Shown here: positions 1 through 9,776 of the stretch, one piece after another
Position numbering within the stretch: position 1 is the stretch's first letter
How the letters are laid out: the number at the start of each line of letters is the position of its first letter
Source: Shimia sp. R10_1
GTDB lineage: Bacteria > Pseudomonadota > Alphaproteobacteria > Rhodobacterales > Rhodobacteraceae
NCBI RefSeq assembly: GCF_017744095.1
Contig: NZ_JAGHQX010000006.1
Span: forward strand, 186,001 to 250,000
Direction of reading: 5' to 3'
Length of the DNA stretch: 64,000 bases
The notes under the pieces: model-generated
The model's input: the letters and a program-made list of their open reading frames with translations, nothing else
What the model was told of the DNA's origin: nothing
Database searches by the model: none
Made by a program: the position numbers and the translations under genes

Positions 1-411
1 ATTGGCGGAGATGGCGATGATGTGATCACCGCAGATCTGGTAAAGAACAGCGATACTGTGCTGCTGGGCGGTGAGGGCGATGACACCATCACATTTGGTA
101 TGGGCCATTATGTAGATGGCAACGCAGGCGAAGACACGCTGGTGCTCAATGTGCATGCAGACGCGGTCGATCAAGGGCCCGCCGTGCTGCGCACCCTCAC
201 GGGCAACCATCTGACCATCAACATTCCTGCCGACCTCGAAGGGGAGGTGGATATCGTCAACCACACCTATGGCAACGGGTTCGAAGTGTCCTACTCAGAG
301 ATCTTCGTAGGGGATGTTCCCGTGCTCAAACTTCTGGAAGAGGATTTCCAGAATGGTGTCGGCATTGCGGAAAATGATTCACGCCTGACAATTCTGCGCC
401 AAGACGCCTGA
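1..411 (+). CDS. RTX (haemolysin-type calcium-binding repeat) protein, C-terminal fragment
   Basis: The reading frame is open from base 1, so the gene starts left of the window and only the last 136 residues are present. The first residues carry glycine/aspartate nonapeptides of the RTX type (IGGDGDDVI, LGGEGDDTI), which in this family bind calcium in a beta-roll and mark type I secreted proteins. The rest is a non-repetitive acidic C-terminal tail, where the type I secretion signal normally sits. The enzymatic or adhesive part, if any, is not visible, so the function cannot be named. It converges on the methyltransferase gene 35 bases downstream. Confidence 0.8.
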   Translation: MGGDGDDVITADLVKNSDTVLLGGEGDDTITFGMGHYVDGNAGEDTLVLNVHADAVDQGPAVLRTLTGNHLTINIPADLEGEVDIVNHTYGNGFEVSYSEIFVGDVPVLKLLEEDFQNGVGIAENDSRLTILRQDA

Positions 412-446
412 ACCCAAAGCGCATCGGCCGTCTTGTGGTGCCTGAT

Positions 447-1187
447 TTAGGCGGGCACGGCTTCGGGGCTGGGTGCCAAAACGCCAAGTGGCCGCTTAAC
501 GCGCGTCCCCACACCCGGCCCATTGGGCGCCTGGACTCGTTTGCTGGCTTCCACAATCAAAACACCGCCCGCCATCACCGGCGAAACGGTCTTGCCAAAA
601 CTTTCAAGCAACGCCCCGGTCTTGCGCCAGAACCGTTTATGACTGGGGGGTTGATACAGAGTGGCCCGATGCCGCTCAGGCATGAACCCATGCTGCTTTA
701 GCAATCCCTCCAGCTGCCCCGTGGAATAGGGGCGGCCAAATCCGAAAGGCGTCTTATCGCTGCGCGACCACATGCCAGAGCGGTGCGGCACGATAAAAAC
801 AGCGCGCCCCCCAGGCCCCAACACACGGCTGGCTTCCTCAAGCACATCACTCGGCCGCTCACTGGTCTCAAGCCCATGCATGATCACCAAACGATCCGCA
901 TGCCCTGTGGCAATCGGCCAAAGCGTTTCCTCACACAAAACAGACACATTCGCCATGCCAGCGGGCCACGGCATCACGCCCTGCGGTCCCGGCATCAAGG
1001 CCACGACCCGACGCGCCTCTGCCAGATAGGGCCGCAACAAAGGCGCCGCAAAACCAAAACCGACAACCGTCTGCCCCGTCGCCTCGGGCCACAACTCCAG
1101 CAGTTCATCGCGCACAGCCTTCTGCGCCGCGCGCCCCAAAGTGCTGCGGTAGTAGAAATTGCGAAGGTCTTGCACATCAAGATGCAT
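447..1187 (-). CDS. Class I SAM-dependent methyltransferase domain protein
   Basis: A 246-residue protein with the layout of a type-11 methyltransferase. A glycine-containing loop (VVGFGFAAP) follows the first beta strand, an acidic/hydrophobic strand leads to [16 protein letters not shown], the usual post-motif II segment, and a basic C-terminal tail follows. The glycine-rich SAM loop is a loose match to the consensus. The substrate is unknown; in alphaproteobacteria this family is often found beside gloB, as here. I chose the ATG at 1187 rather than the longest frame (1250) because the longer start would run into the start of the divergent gloB. The two genes are separated by about 60 bases, which must hold both promoters. 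Confidence 0.75.
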   Translation of the reverse strand: MHLDVQDLRNFYYRSTLGRAAQKAVRDELLELWPEATGQTVVGFGFAAPLLRPYLAEARRVVALMPGPQGVMPWPAGMANVSVLCEETLWPIATGHADRLVIMHGLETSERPSDVLEEASRVLGPGGRAVFIVPHRSGMWSRSDKTPFGFGRPYSTGQLEGLLKQHGFMPERHRATLYQPPSHKRFWRKTGALLESFGKTVSPVMAGGVLIVEASKRVQAPNGPGVGTRVKRPLGVLAPSPEAVPA

Positions 1188-1248
1188 TGCGCCCGGCTCT
1201 CTGATCGGCAAATCTACTGCTAACATAACCATGCAGAGGCGAATTTCC

Positions 1249-2016
1249 ATGCCCCATCAGATCGTCACCATTCCTTGCCTGTCAGACAACTATGCCTTTT
1301 TGGTGCATGATGCGTCCACAGGCGCCACTGCTTTGGTTGACGCGCCAGAACCCGGTCCGATTCTGGCAGAGCTGTCGGCGCGCAATTGGCAGCTGACCCA
1401 CGTGCTTCTGACCCACCATCACTGGGATCACGTAGACGGTCTGGCCGACATTCTCGCCGCCCATCCTGCGCAAGTCATCGGCGCCAGCGCAGACGCGCAC
1501 CGCCTCCCTCATCTGGATCTCGCACTGGCAGAGGGCGACAGCTTTGAGTTTGCGGGTGAAACCGTTTCAATCATTGATGTGTCGGGGCACACAGTCGGCC
1601 ACATCGCCTTCCACTTTCCCGATACACAGGCCGTGTTCACCGGCGACAGTCTGATGGCAATGGGCTGCGGTCGTCTGTTTGAAGGCACCCCCGCACAGAT
1701 GTTTGCCAGCCTCAGCAAGCTTGCGGCCTTGCCAGACACCACAACCGTCTGCTCCGGTCATGAATATACCGCATCAAACTGCGCCTTCGCGGCCTCATTG
1801 GCAGAAGACAACCCGGCGCTGGCCAGCCGAATCTTGGAAGTCGACGCTCTGCGCGCGGAGGGCAAGTTCACAGTTCCGTCCAATCTGGGCATCGAAAAGG
1901 CAACGAATCCTTTTCTGCGCAGCCATGAGCCCGCCCTGAAGGCCGCGATTGGCATGGCTGATGCGCCAGCCGAGTTGGTTTTCACCGAAATTCGCAAACG
2001 CAAAGACAATTTTTGA
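1249..2016 (+). CDS. gloB: Hydroxyacylglutathione hydrolase (glyoxalase II)
   Basis: This 255-residue enzyme would hydrolyse S-D-lactoylglutathione to D-lactate and glutathione, the second step of cytosolic methylglyoxal detoxification. The metallo-beta-lactamase metal motif is clear ([11 protein letters not shown]), followed by the SGHTVGHI histidine, the [13 protein letters not shown] aspartate segment and SGHEYT. The C-terminal helical domain ends in RKRKDNF, typical of glyoxalase II. Length is as expected (about 255). The ATG at 1249 starts at the conserved [15 protein letters not shown] segment; the upstream in-frame extension overlaps the divergent gene and is not conserved-looking. Confidence 0.95.
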   Translation: MPHQIVTIPCLSDNYAFLVHDASTGATALVDAPEPGPILAELSARNWQLTHVLLTHHHWDHVDGLADILAAHPAQVIGASADAHRLPHLDLALAEGDSFEFAGETVSIIDVSGHTVGHIAFHFPDTQAVFTGDSLMAMGCGRLFEGTPAQMFASLSKLAALPDTTTVCSGHEYTASNCAFAASLAEDNPALASRILEVDALRAEGKFTVPSNLGIEKATNPFLRSHEPALKAAIGMADAPAELVFTEIRKRKDNF

Positions 2017-2037
2017 TCCCGCAAGGGCCAAGAGAGC

Positions 2038-2064
2038 GGGCCGCCTTGAATTTGCAAGCGGCCC
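2038..2064 (+). terminator. Possible hairpin terminator of gloB
   Basis: GGGCCGC at 2038-2044 pairs with GCGGCCC at 2058-2064, with a few more pairs inside after one bulged base. It sits 21 bases after the gloB stop. There is no real T-run behind it, so termination is only a suggestion. The rest of the spacer up to clpA (to 2283) shows no gene; TATGAT at 2228-2233 could be a -10 for clpA, but no convincing -35 was seen. Confidence 0.4.
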
Positions 2065-2283
2065 CACCAAATACCTTGTCTAACAAGCCAATCCGCAGCC
2101 CAATCCTTCAGCAATTCACGACAGAGTGACCCAACCTGAGGCTGCATCATGCGACAATCTGTGCCAAAATTTACAGAAAGTCCTTGAAGACCGCCGTCAA
2201 TCGACCAAACTTTAACTGTACAGACCCTATGATGAGGCGCGGGCGTTCCGCCCTCATCTAAACCCGGAGGGAGCAGTCACACC

Positions 2284-4611
2284 GTGCCGTCATTTTCTAA
2301 CACGCTCGAACACGCCATTCACGCCGCCCTTGCACAGGCCAACCAGCGCAAACATGAGTTTGCCACGCTGGAGCATCTGCTCCTGTCGTTGCTGGATGAA
2401 CCTGATGCCCTGCGCGTGATGCAGGCATGCGGCGTGAACATCGACGAATTGCGCAGCGACCTGATCGAATTCATTGACGATGACCTGTCCAATCTGGTCA
2501 CCGACATCGAAGGCAGCGAGGCGGTGCCCACCGCCGCATTCCAACGCGTCATCCAACGCGCAGCGATTCACGTCCAAAGCTCAGGGCGCACCGAAGTCAC
2601 CGGTGCCAATGTGCTGGTCGCGATCTTTGCAGAGCGTGAATCCAACGCCGCCTACTTCCTGCAGGAGCAGGACATGACCCGCTATGATGCGGTCAACTTC
2701 ATTGCCCATGGCGTGGCCAAAGATCCCGCCTTTGGCGAGGCCCGTCCCGTGACAGGATCCGACGATGAAGGCGAACAGCGCATCGAAGGCACCGCCGAAG
2801 GCGGCGAAGGCAAAGAAAGCGCGCTTGCGAAATACTGTGTCGATCTGAATGCCAAAGCCACCAAAGGCGACGTTGATCCGCTGATTGGCCGCGACCATGA
2901 GGTCGAACGCTGCATTCAGGTGCTCTGCCGCCGTCGCAAAAACAACCCGCTTCTGGTGGGCGATCCCGGCGTGGGCAAAACCGCCATCGCCGAAGGGCTT
3001 GCGCGCAAAATTGTGCAGGGTGAAATCCCTGAGGTGCTGAGCGAAACCACCATCTACTCGCTCGACATGGGCGCACTCCTCGCAGGCACCCGCTATCGCG
3101 GCGACTTTGAGGAGCGTCTGAAGGCCGTTGTGACCGAGCTTGAAGATCACCCAGACGCGGTGCTCTTCATTGATGAAATCCACACCGTGATCGGCGCGGG
3201 GGCCACCTCTGGCGGCGCGATGGATGCCTCCAACCTGCTGAAGCCCGCGCTTCAGGGCGGCAAGCTGCGCACCATGGGTTCCACCACCTACAAAGAGTTC
3301 CGCCAGCACTTCGAGAAAGACCGCGCCCTGTCCCGTCGTTTCCAGAAAATCGACGTGAACGAGCCAACGGTGCCCGACAGCATCAAGATCCTCAAAGGGC
3401 TGAAAGAGTACTTTGAAGAGCATCACAGCGTGAAATACACCGCCGATGCGATCAAAACCGCTGTGGAGCTGTCTGCGCGCTACATCAATGACCGCAAGCT
3501 GCCCGACAAAGCCATCGACGTGATCGACGAGGCTGGCGCCGCGCAGCATCTGCTGGCCGCCTCCAAGCGTCGCAAGACCATTGGCGTGAAAGAGATTGAG
3601 GCCGTGGTTGCCAAAATCGCGCGCATCCCGCCCAAAAACGTCTCCAAAGACGATGCCGAGGTGCTCAAGGATCTGGAAAAATCCCTCAAGCGCGTGGTGT
3701 TTGGTCAAGACAAAGCCATCGAGGCGCTCAGCTCCGCCATCAAACTGGCCCGCGCCGGTCTGCGCGAGCCTGAAAAGCCCATCGGCAACTACCTCTTCGC
3801 CGGTCCAACCGGTGTCGGTAAAACCGAGGTCGCCAAACAGCTGGCCGATACGCTGGGGGTGGAACTGCTGCGCTTTGACATGTCGGAATACATGGAGAAA
3901 CACGCAGTCTCCCGCCTGATCGGCGCACCTCCCGGCTATGTCGGCTTTGACCAGGGTGGCCTGCTCACCGATGGTGTGGATCAGCACCCTCATTGTGTGC
4001 TGCTGCTTGACGAGATCGAAAAAGCCCACCCCGATGTCTACAACATCCTCTTGCAGGTGATGGACAACGGCGAGCTGACCGATCACAACGGCCGCACCGT
4101 GAGCTTCCGCAACGTGGTTCTGATCATGACCTCCAACGCGGGTGCGTCCGAGCAGGCGAAAGCCGCCATCGGCTTTGGCCGTGACCGTCGCGAAGGTGAA
4201 GACACCGCCGCGATCGAGCGCACCTTTACGCCGGAATTCCGCAACCGTCTGGACGCAGTGATCTCCTTCCAGCCGCTTCCGAAAGAGACCATCCTGCAGG
4301 TTGTCGAGAAATTCGTGCTGCAGCTTGAGGCCCAGCTGATGGACCGCAACGTCACCATCGAGCTGACACCAAAAGCCGCCCAATGGCTGGCGGACAAAGG
4401 CTATGATGACAAAATGGGCGCGCGTCCGCTTGGCCGCGTGATCCAGGAATACATCAAAAAACCGCTCGCCGAAGAGCTGCTCTTTGGCAAACTCGCCAAA
4501 GGTGGCGTGGTCAAGGTGAAGGTCAAAGCAGGCGAGCTGGAGCTGGAACTGTCCGGCCCCGACAACCCACGCATCACCGGCGACAAGCCACCGCTGCTGA
4601 CCGCAGACTGA
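2284..4611 (+). CDS. clpA: ATP-dependent Clp protease ATP-binding subunit ClpA
   Basis: A 775-residue AAA+ unfoldase that feeds substrates into ClpP, including N-degron substrates delivered by ClpS. The N-terminal ClpN repeats are present ([17 protein letters not shown]), then the first AAA module with Walker A GDPGVGKT near residue 226 and Walker B VLFIDEIH, and the second with GPTGVGKT near residue 507 and [11 protein letters not shown]. The IGF-type loop for ClpP docking is visible as AAIGFGRD. The length matches ClpA rather than ClpB, with no long middle coiled coil. The start is GTG, preceded by GGAGGGAGC. Unlike the Escherichia coli arrangement, clpS is not adjacent but lies about 30 kb away. 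Confidence 0.97.
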   Translation: MPSFSNTLEHAIHAALAQANQRKHEFATLEHLLLSLLDEPDALRVMQACGVNIDELRSDLIEFIDDDLSNLVTDIEGSEAVPTAAFQRVIQRAAIHVQSSGRTEVTGANVLVAIFAERESNAAYFLQEQDMTRYDAVNFIAHGVAKDPAFGEARPVTGSDDEGEQRIEGTAEGGEGKESALAKYCVDLNAKATKGDVDPLIGRDHEVERCIQVLCRRRKNNPLLVGDPGVGKTAIAEGLARKIVQGEIPEVLSETTIYSLDMGALLAGTRYRGDFEERLKAVVTELEDHPDAVLFIDEIHTVIGAGATSGGAMDASNLLKPALQGGKLRTMGSTTYKEFRQHFEKDRALSRRFQKIDVNEPTVPDSIKILKGLKEYFEEHHSVKYTADAIKTAVELSARYINDRKLPDKAIDVIDEAGAAQHLLAASKRRKTIGVKEIEAVVAKIARIPPKNVSKDDAEVLKDLEKSLKRVVFGQDKAIEALSSAIKLARAGLREPEKPIGNYLFAGPTGVGKTEVAKQLADTLGVELLRFDMSEYMEKHAVSRLIGAPPGYVGFDQGGLLTDGVDQHPHCVLLLDEIEKAHPDVYNILLQVMDNGELTDHNGRTVSFRNVVLIMTSNAGASEQAKAAIGFGRDRREGEDTAAIERTFTPEFRNRLDAVISFQPLPKETILQVVEKFVLQLEAQLMDRNVTIELTPKAAQWLADKGYDDKMGARPLGRVIQEYIKKPLAEELLFGKLAKGGVVKVKVKAGELELELSGPDNPRITGDKPPLLTAD

Positions 4612-5573
4612 TGCGCCTCACAGGGCTTACACTTCTCAGCGCGCTCGCAGCTTTTCCCGCTGCGGGCGCGCCATCGTTTTCACTCCCTGTCGACTGTGAA
4701 CTCGGCACCACCTGCTTCATTCAGAACTACGTCGATCAGGATCCGTCAGAGGGATACCAAGATCACGCCTGCGGCGCGCTGTCTTATGACGGGCACAAAG
4801 GCACAGATTTTGCCCTCCCCACCCTGAAAGCCATGTCAAAAGGCGTCGATATTCTGGCCGCGGCTGAAGGCGTGGTCACCGGCACACGTGACGGAATGGA
4901 AGACCGCATCATCACGCCCGAAGGCATCGCCGCACTCAATGGGCGCGACTGTGGCAATGGCGTCGCCATTGACCATGGGGATGGCTGGGTCACGCAATAC
5001 TGCCATATGAAACGCGGCTCCGTCAGCGTTGCCACAGGTGACAAAGTCACACGCGGGCAGCCCTTGGGCGAAATCGGTCTGTCTGGCCGCACTCAGTTTC
5101 CCCATTTGCACATCTCTATCCGCCACAACGACGCGGTGGTTGATCCCTTCTCCTCTGAAACCCTCGGCACCTGCGGCGGCGCGCATACATCACTCTGGGC
5201 CGACCCACTCCCCTATGTGCCCGGCGGGTTGATCCGCATTGGCTTTGAGGTCGACATCCCCGCCTACGACATGATCAAGGATGGCATGGCCGGACGCGAC
5301 AGAATGCCGGCACAAGCCAAGGCGCTTGTGCTGTTTGCCCATGCTTTCGGCAGCCGTCCGGGCGACACGATGGTGTTCAAAATCACCGGACCACAGGGCG
5401 AAGTCTTCAACGACACAGTGATTTTGGAGCGCACACAGGCACAGTATTTCCGCGCAGGTGGGCGGCGCACGCCCCAAGGAGGCTGGCTCAAAGGCACCTA
5501 TCAGGGTGAAATCCAACTCAAACGCGACGGCGCAGTGCTTGGTCAGTCCGCAACAACACTGCTGATCGAGTAA
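4611..5573 (+). CDS. M23 (LytM) family metallopeptidase, secreted
   Basis: A 320-residue protein with a signal peptide ending around residue 19-20 (hydrophobic stretch then AAG-AP). The LytM zinc motif is present: HKGTDFAL gives the H-x3-D pair and HLHISI the H-x-H pair. It should act in the periplasm on peptidoglycan cross-bridges or as a regulator of amidases. A second beta-rich region of about 110 residues follows the peptidase domain and is not recognised. The ATG overlaps the clpA TGA by one base (TGATG), so translation is probably coupled to clpA. The gene converges on the motor gene pair 20 bases downstream. Confidence 0.88.
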   Translation: MRLTGLTLLSALAAFPAAGAPSFSLPVDCELGTTCFIQNYVDQDPSEGYQDHACGALSYDGHKGTDFALPTLKAMSKGVDILAAAEGVVTGTRDGMEDRIITPEGIAALNGRDCGNGVAIDHGDGWVTQYCHMKRGSVSVATGDKVTRGQPLGEIGLSGRTQFPHLHISIRHNDAVVDPFSSETLGTCGGAHTSLWADPLPYVPGGLIRIGFEVDIPAYDMIKDGMAGRDRMPAQAKALVLFAHAFGSRPGDTMVFKITGPQGEVFNDTVILERTQAQYFRAGGRRTPQGGWLKGTYQGEIQLKRDGAVLGQSATTLLIE

Positions 5574-5593
5574 CCGCCTGACAGCGGCCACCC

Positions 5594-7831
5594 CTATTTC
5601 TCTGTAAACTTCAGCTCAATCCGCCGGTTGCGCGCCCGCGCCTCCTCAGAGTTCGCAGGGTCAACAGGCTGATACTGACCAAAGCCATTGGCCGACAAGC
5701 GCGTGGGCGGCAGACCAAGCACCTCAATCAGATAGCGCACCACAGACAGCGCCCGCGCTTGGCTCAGCTCCCAGTTATCAGCAAAGACGCCGCCTGAAAT
5801 CGGCACATCATCGGTATGGCCATCAACCCGCAGGATCCAGTTGATCTCTGCCGGAATGTCATCCACCACGCCCTGCAGAATGCCCGCCACCTTGGCAACC
5901 TCGCGCTGACCTTCCGGTGACAGCTGCGCACCACCCGGCGGGAACAGCACTTCCGAGGAAAACACAAAGCGGTCGCCCACAATCTGCACCCCTTCCTGCG
6001 CGCCAAGCACATTGCGCAGACGTCCAAAGAACTCGGAGCGGTACTGCGCCAGATCCTGCGTCTCCGCCGCCAGCGCCGCGGCCTCCGCTTCCAGTGCGAT
6101 CTTCTCTTCTTCCAGCCGCTTGCGCTCAGCCTCTTCCAGCTGCCGCCGCCGCCGCTCTTCGGCAGCCGCCCGTGCCAGCGCCGCGTTCAAATCAGATCCC
6201 AGCGCCTCAAGCTGCACCTGCGCAGCCGCATCCCGATCCGCATATTCATCCAGAATGCCCTGCAACTGCCCAAGTTGCGTGCGCAGCGCCGCGATCTGCT
6301 GGTTCAGCGCCACAATCTGGCGCGCGCTTTCTGCGGATCGCGCCTCTTCCTCAGACAGCGCCTTATTGGCTTCTGACAGCAGTAAATCACGCCGGTCCGC
6401 CTCGCTCAAAGCTTCCGCCTGTGCGGCCTCTGCCGCCCGCTGTGCAGCAAGTGCCGCCGCCAGCGCCTCCTGAACGTCGCCACGATCCCGCAACTGCTGC
6501 TCTGCCGCCACTTTCGCTGCCAGAGCCGCCGCCAGACGCGCGCGCAGATCCGTGCCGCCATCCTGTGCCCGCACCTGTGCCGCAACCGCCGCGGCCAGCT
6601 GATCCTCCAGCTCCGCCACGCGTGTGGTCAGCCCATCAACCTGCGCTGCGCGTTCTGAACCATCGGTTTCCGCCGCCAGTTTCGCGGCCAGCGCTTCCGC
6701 CAGCTGCGCTTCAAGCGCCGCCAGATCGCCAGAGCGCTGCGACACCTGCGCCTCTGCCGTCGCCCGCGCAGCCACCTCCGCCACCAGACGCGCCTGCAAA
6801 TCGCTCACGGTGCGGCGGTTCTCCTCAAGCCCCAGCAGCACCGCCGCCAGTTCCGCCTTCAGCGAGGCCGCAGCATCGTCACTATTCTCTAGCTCTGCCT
6901 CAAGCGTTGCAATTTTCAGCACCGCCTCCGCCAGATCCGCGCCCACGTCCTGCCCGTCCACAAGCGCCGCGGCCAGTTTCAGGTCCAGATCTTCACGCGC
7001 CGCCTCTGCCGCCGCCAATAGCGTGAGCGTGTCCTCGGCTTCTTGGCGCTGCGCCTCAAGCGCCAGCGTCATCGCGGTCAGTTCCGCATCCGCGTTTTCC
7101 AGCCGATTACGCAATTCTTCCGCCGCGGCAGCCTCCAGCAGGCGCTGTTGCTCTTCTGCGGTCAACGCCTGATCCAGCCGATCCGCTTCCGCACCCAGCT
7201 CATCAATCTGCAACTGCCCCTCAGCCACCTCAGTGCGCAGGCTGTCAATCAACGCCTCCATGGCATCAGCTTCCGCAGCCGCCAGCCGCGCCGCCTCAAC
7301 GCCCGCGTCAATCTCATCACGCGCTGCCGCGAGCGCGAGGTTCAGCGCCGCCCGCTCATCCTCAAGCGCGTCGCGTACATCTTCCAGCGCTGCGACCGCG
7401 GCCTGCGCATCATTGCGCTGTGCCAGCAAGGTCGCCACCTGCGCCTCAAAGCTCGTGATCTGCGCCCGCGCCCGCTCAAGTGCGGCGCCTTGCGCATCTC
7501 GCGTGGCCGTCAGCGCCGCAATCAGCGCCTCCTGCTCTCGCACCTGACTGTCACGATCGGTCAGCGTCGCAGTCAACCCGCCAAGCTCGGCCTCCAGATC
7601 CCGCGTGCGCGTGCGCTCCAGCCCCAGCGCATCCGCCAGCGCCGCCACTTCGCCCTGAAGCGCGTCCAACTCGTTTTCCTGCCCGGTGATGGTTTCTGTC
7701 AGCACAAACTGCACGATCATGAAAATCGTCAGCACAAACATCAAGACCAGCAAAAGACCGGTCATCGCATCCACGAATCCCGGCCAAATGGAGGCTTGAA
7801 ACCGCTGTCCTGTACGCCGCGAGAGGGCCAT
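5594..7831 (-). CDS. MotB/OmpA-like envelope protein with very long coiled coil
   Basis: A 745-residue protein in three parts. An N-terminal cytoplasmic tail and one membrane helix (about residues 17-45, with FVDAMTGLLLVLMFVLTIFMIV) resemble MotB/ExbD/TolR, including the membrane Asp. About 500 residues of Ala/Glu/Arg-rich heptad coiled coil follow. The C-terminal OmpA-type peptidoglycan-binding domain includes VDGHTDDVPI, ELSQARALSVVRYL and ARNRRIELKF. It is the likely partner of the MotA/TolQ-like protein encoded 3 bases upstream. The coiled coil would span the periplasm, far longer than in flagellar MotB. AGGAGGG sits 7 bases before the ATG. It is not a flagellar stator by context: no flagellar gene is near. 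Confidence 0.85.
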   Translation of the reverse strand: MALSRRTGQRFQASIWPGFVDAMTGLLLVLMFVLTIFMIVQFVLTETITGQENELDALQGEVAALADALGLERTRTRDLEAELGGLTATLTDRDSQVREQEALIAALTATRDAQGAALERARAQITSFEAQVATLLAQRNDAQAAVAALEDVRDALEDERAALNLALAAARDEIDAGVEAARLAAAEADAMEALIDSLRTEVAEGQLQIDELGAEADRLDQALTAEEQQRLLEAAAAEELRNRLENADAELTAMTLALEAQRQEAEDTLTLLAAAEAAREDLDLKLAAALVDGQDVGADLAEAVLKIATLEAELENSDDAAASLKAELAAVLLGLEENRRTVSDLQARLVAEVAARATAEAQVSQRSGDLAALEAQLAEALAAKLAAETDGSERAAQVDGLTTRVAELEDQLAAAVAAQVRAQDGGTDLRARLAAALAAKVAAEQQLRDRGDVQEALAAALAAQRAAEAAQAEALSEADRRDLLLSEANKALSEEEARSAESARQIVALNQQIAALRTQLGQLQGILDEYADRDAAAQVQLEALGSDLNAALARAAAEERRRRQLEEAERKRLEEEKIALEAEAAALAAETQDLAQYRSEFFGRLRNVLGAQEGVQIVGDRFVFSSEVLFPPGGAQLSPEGQREVAKVAGILQGVVDDIPAEINWILRVDGHTDDVPISGGVFADNWELSQARALSVVRYLIEVLGLPPTRLSANGFGQYQPVDPANSEEARARNRRIELKFTEK

Positions 7832-7834
7832 GCC

Positions 7835-9088
7835 TTAGCCCTCCTGCCCACCTTTTGAAATCGGTGGCCGCTTCAATTGCACCTTGTGGCTCTGCGTCGC
7901 AGGCTCTGCCTCCTGCGCTTTGGCCACCCGCCGCAGCACGCGGGAAATACCGCTCAGCTCCGTGCGCAGCTCCGCCATGCTTTCCTGACGCCCGGCAGAA
8001 ATCTCTTCCAGAATGCGCAGCATCTGCACATCCATCGAGCGCAGCCGCATCCGGCTTTCCGCATCTATGCCACCTTCGCCCAAGCCACCGCCTTCGCTGA
8101 GCTTCGCAAGGAGCGCCTCCTGCCCCTCTGCCAACCGCAGCAACACGTCGTTGGCAGGGGTCTGTGCCTCAACCCGATCGGCCATGCGCTCCACCGCCGC
8201 AATCAAGGCGCCCATTTCGCCACCGCTCATGGCGCCCTCTTCACCGCGCAGCTGAGCCGTGGCCATCATGGTTTCGCGCAATTGATCGAGCTGCCCCGAC
8301 ATATGCTCAAACGCCGCGCCCAGCACCTGAATGTCACCGCCGTCACCCTCTCCGGATGAGAAACCAACCCGCGTGATCGAACTCAGCCACTCTTCAAGCT
8401 GGCCATAAAACCGGTTCTGCCCGTGACTCGCCAGCAGCTCCAACAAGCCAACCACCAAAGACCCCGCCAACCCAAGCAGAGAGGAGGCAAAAGCAACGCC
8501 CATGCCGCCAAGCTGGCTCTTCAGGCCTTCCATCATCTTGCCCACGGCATCCAGTGGCGCGGTGCCATCGGTCAGATTGAGGCTCTGAATGGTGTCCACA
8601 ACCGCCGGAACGGTGGTCGCCAGCCCGTAAAACGTGCCCAGCAGGCCAAGGAAAATCAGCAGGTTCACAACATAGCGCGTGATTTCGCGCGCTTCGTCCA
8701 CGCGGGTCGCAACCGAATCCAGGATAGAGCGCGATGACGAGGAGGAAATCTGCCCATGCGCGCCCCGCTCCCGCAGCAGGCTCGCAAGCGATACCAACAA
8801 TGTGGGCGGGCTATTGGGATCATAGCCATCGCGCAGCCCGGCAAAGCCTTCGATCCAACGCACCGAGCGAAACAGGGAAAGCACCTGCGCAAATGTGGCG
8901 GCCACACCAAACAGGAACACCAGAATGATAAATCCGTTCAGCTCTGGATTGGCCTGAAACACAGGCAACACACTTGGCAACGCCAAGTATCCAACGCCCG
9001 CCACACAGACCAAGACCACCAGCATCTGGAGGATCTGGAGGGTGGGTTTAGAGAAATGCGGCTCGACTTTGCGGTCCGGCTGATCCAT
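7835..9088 (-). CDS. MotA/TolQ/ExbB-like proton-channel protein
   Basis: A 417-residue membrane protein. Two N-terminal membrane helices (VLVCVAGVGYLALPSVL and a segment after NPELNGF) are followed by a cytoplasmic region and then the MotA/TolQ/ExbB core: NLLIFLGLLGTFYGLATTVPAV and MGVAFASSLLGLAGSLVVGLLEL. These two helices normally line the ion path with the partner's helix. A charged, partly helical C-terminal tail of about 170 residues follows. The start at 9088 has AGGA upstream; the longer GTG start at 9106 has none. It is the first gene of a two-gene operon with the MotB/OmpA-like gene. Confidence 0.85.
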   Translation of the reverse strand: MDQPDRKVEPHFSKPTLQILQMLVVLVCVAGVGYLALPSVLPVFQANPELNGFIILVFLFGVAATFAQVLSLFRSVRWIEGFAGLRDGYDPNSPPTLLVSLASLLRERGAHGQISSSSSRSILDSVATRVDEAREITRYVVNLLIFLGLLGTFYGLATTVPAVVDTIQSLNLTDGTAPLDAVGKMMEGLKSQLGGMGVAFASSLLGLAGSLVVGLLELLASHGQNRFYGQLEEWLSSITRVGFSSGEGDGGDIQVLGAAFEHMSGQLDQLRETMMATAQLRGEEGAMSGGEMGALIAAVERMADRVEAQTPANDVLLRLAEGQEALLAKLSEGGGLGEGGIDAESRMRLRSMDVQMLRILEEISAGRQESMAELRTELSGISRVLRRVAKAQEAEPATQSHKVQLKRPPISKGGQEG

Positions 9089-9182
9089 GAGGACGGATCC
9101 TGACACTTGTTTTTTCTGCGCTCACCCTACTGAGTGTTCCTGCAAGTGCCAAGGCATTTCCCGCCCTCAGATCACGCAGGTC

Positions 9183-9707
9183 TTAGGCTGTGGTCATTCT
9201 GCTGACTTCGCGGGACAACCAGGCCAGATCTGCATCTTCAATACCCAGTTCAAACAGATGGCTGGCGGTATTGTGCAAATAATCGGTGTTTGGCCCGCGC
9301 CCGCCCACGGCGGTGGAAATAATCTGTGCCTGCTCCGCCAGCGAAAGGTGACAATACTGCACGTGATCCGGGTCGATCACATAGGTCACAGCCTCCACCT
9401 TTCGCCCATCAGTCAGGGTCAGCGGCAGGGTCTTTTCCAAATAAGCAGAGCTCACCAGCTCCCGCTCACGCAGATAGTCCAACGTGCGCGCCTCATGCCC
9501 GTCAGCCACCTTCAGCGCCAGCCCCTGACAATGCGCGCCCACCTCTGCATCCAGCGCCAGCACAAGGCCGGGGTGGTCTACCGTGCCGCGATGATGGATT
9601 GAGCGCATGCAAAAACTGCGATGCCAGCCATCAAGCCGCGCCACCGCCTGCTCGGCGACCTCAAAACCGGGGTTCCACAAAAGCGACCCGTATCCAAATA
9701 CCCACAT
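9183..9707 (-). CDS. chaC: Gamma-glutamylcyclotransferase, ChaC type
   Basis: A 174-residue cytosolic enzyme expected to cleave glutathione to 5-oxoproline and Cys-Gly. The N-terminal substrate-binding motif is FGYGSLLWNPGF, and the catalytic glutamate is in YLRERELV. The family signature GGRGPNTDYLHN is present near the C-terminus. Length fits ChaC (about 175-230, short form). It is a single gene, upstream of and divergent from the DUF2125 gene. With gloB it gives two glutathione-related genes in the first 10 kb, but they are not in one operon. Confidence 0.92.
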   Translation of the reverse strand: MWVFGYGSLLWNPGFEVAEQAVARLDGWHRSFCMRSIHHRGTVDHPGLVLALDAEVGAHCQGLALKVADGHEARTLDYLRERELVSSAYLEKTLPLTLTDGRKVEAVTYVIDPDHVQYCHLSLAEQAQIISTAVGGRGPNTDYLHNTASHLFELGIEDADLAWLSREVSRMTTA

Positions 9708-9776
9708 ATGCTGCCTCTGGTCCTACTGGCTTTGCGCCTATAAACACGAAACTGCATCAAGGAGAAAGGGCCAGCC

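Noticed and set aside
2581-4383. 600-residue open frame antisense to clpA
   Set aside because: Composition is the mirror of the clpA codons, with no recognisable domain; a shadow frame of GC-rich coding.
5917-7858. Several plus-strand frames (Ser/Ala- or Pro-rich) across the coiled-coil gene
   Set aside because: They are shadows of Ala/Glu-rich heptads and have no ribosome site or motif.
5594-9088. Zorya-type defence system
   Set aside because: Only ZorA/ZorB-like functions can be compared; no zorC, D or E or other defence gene is adjacent, and the neighbours are core genes.
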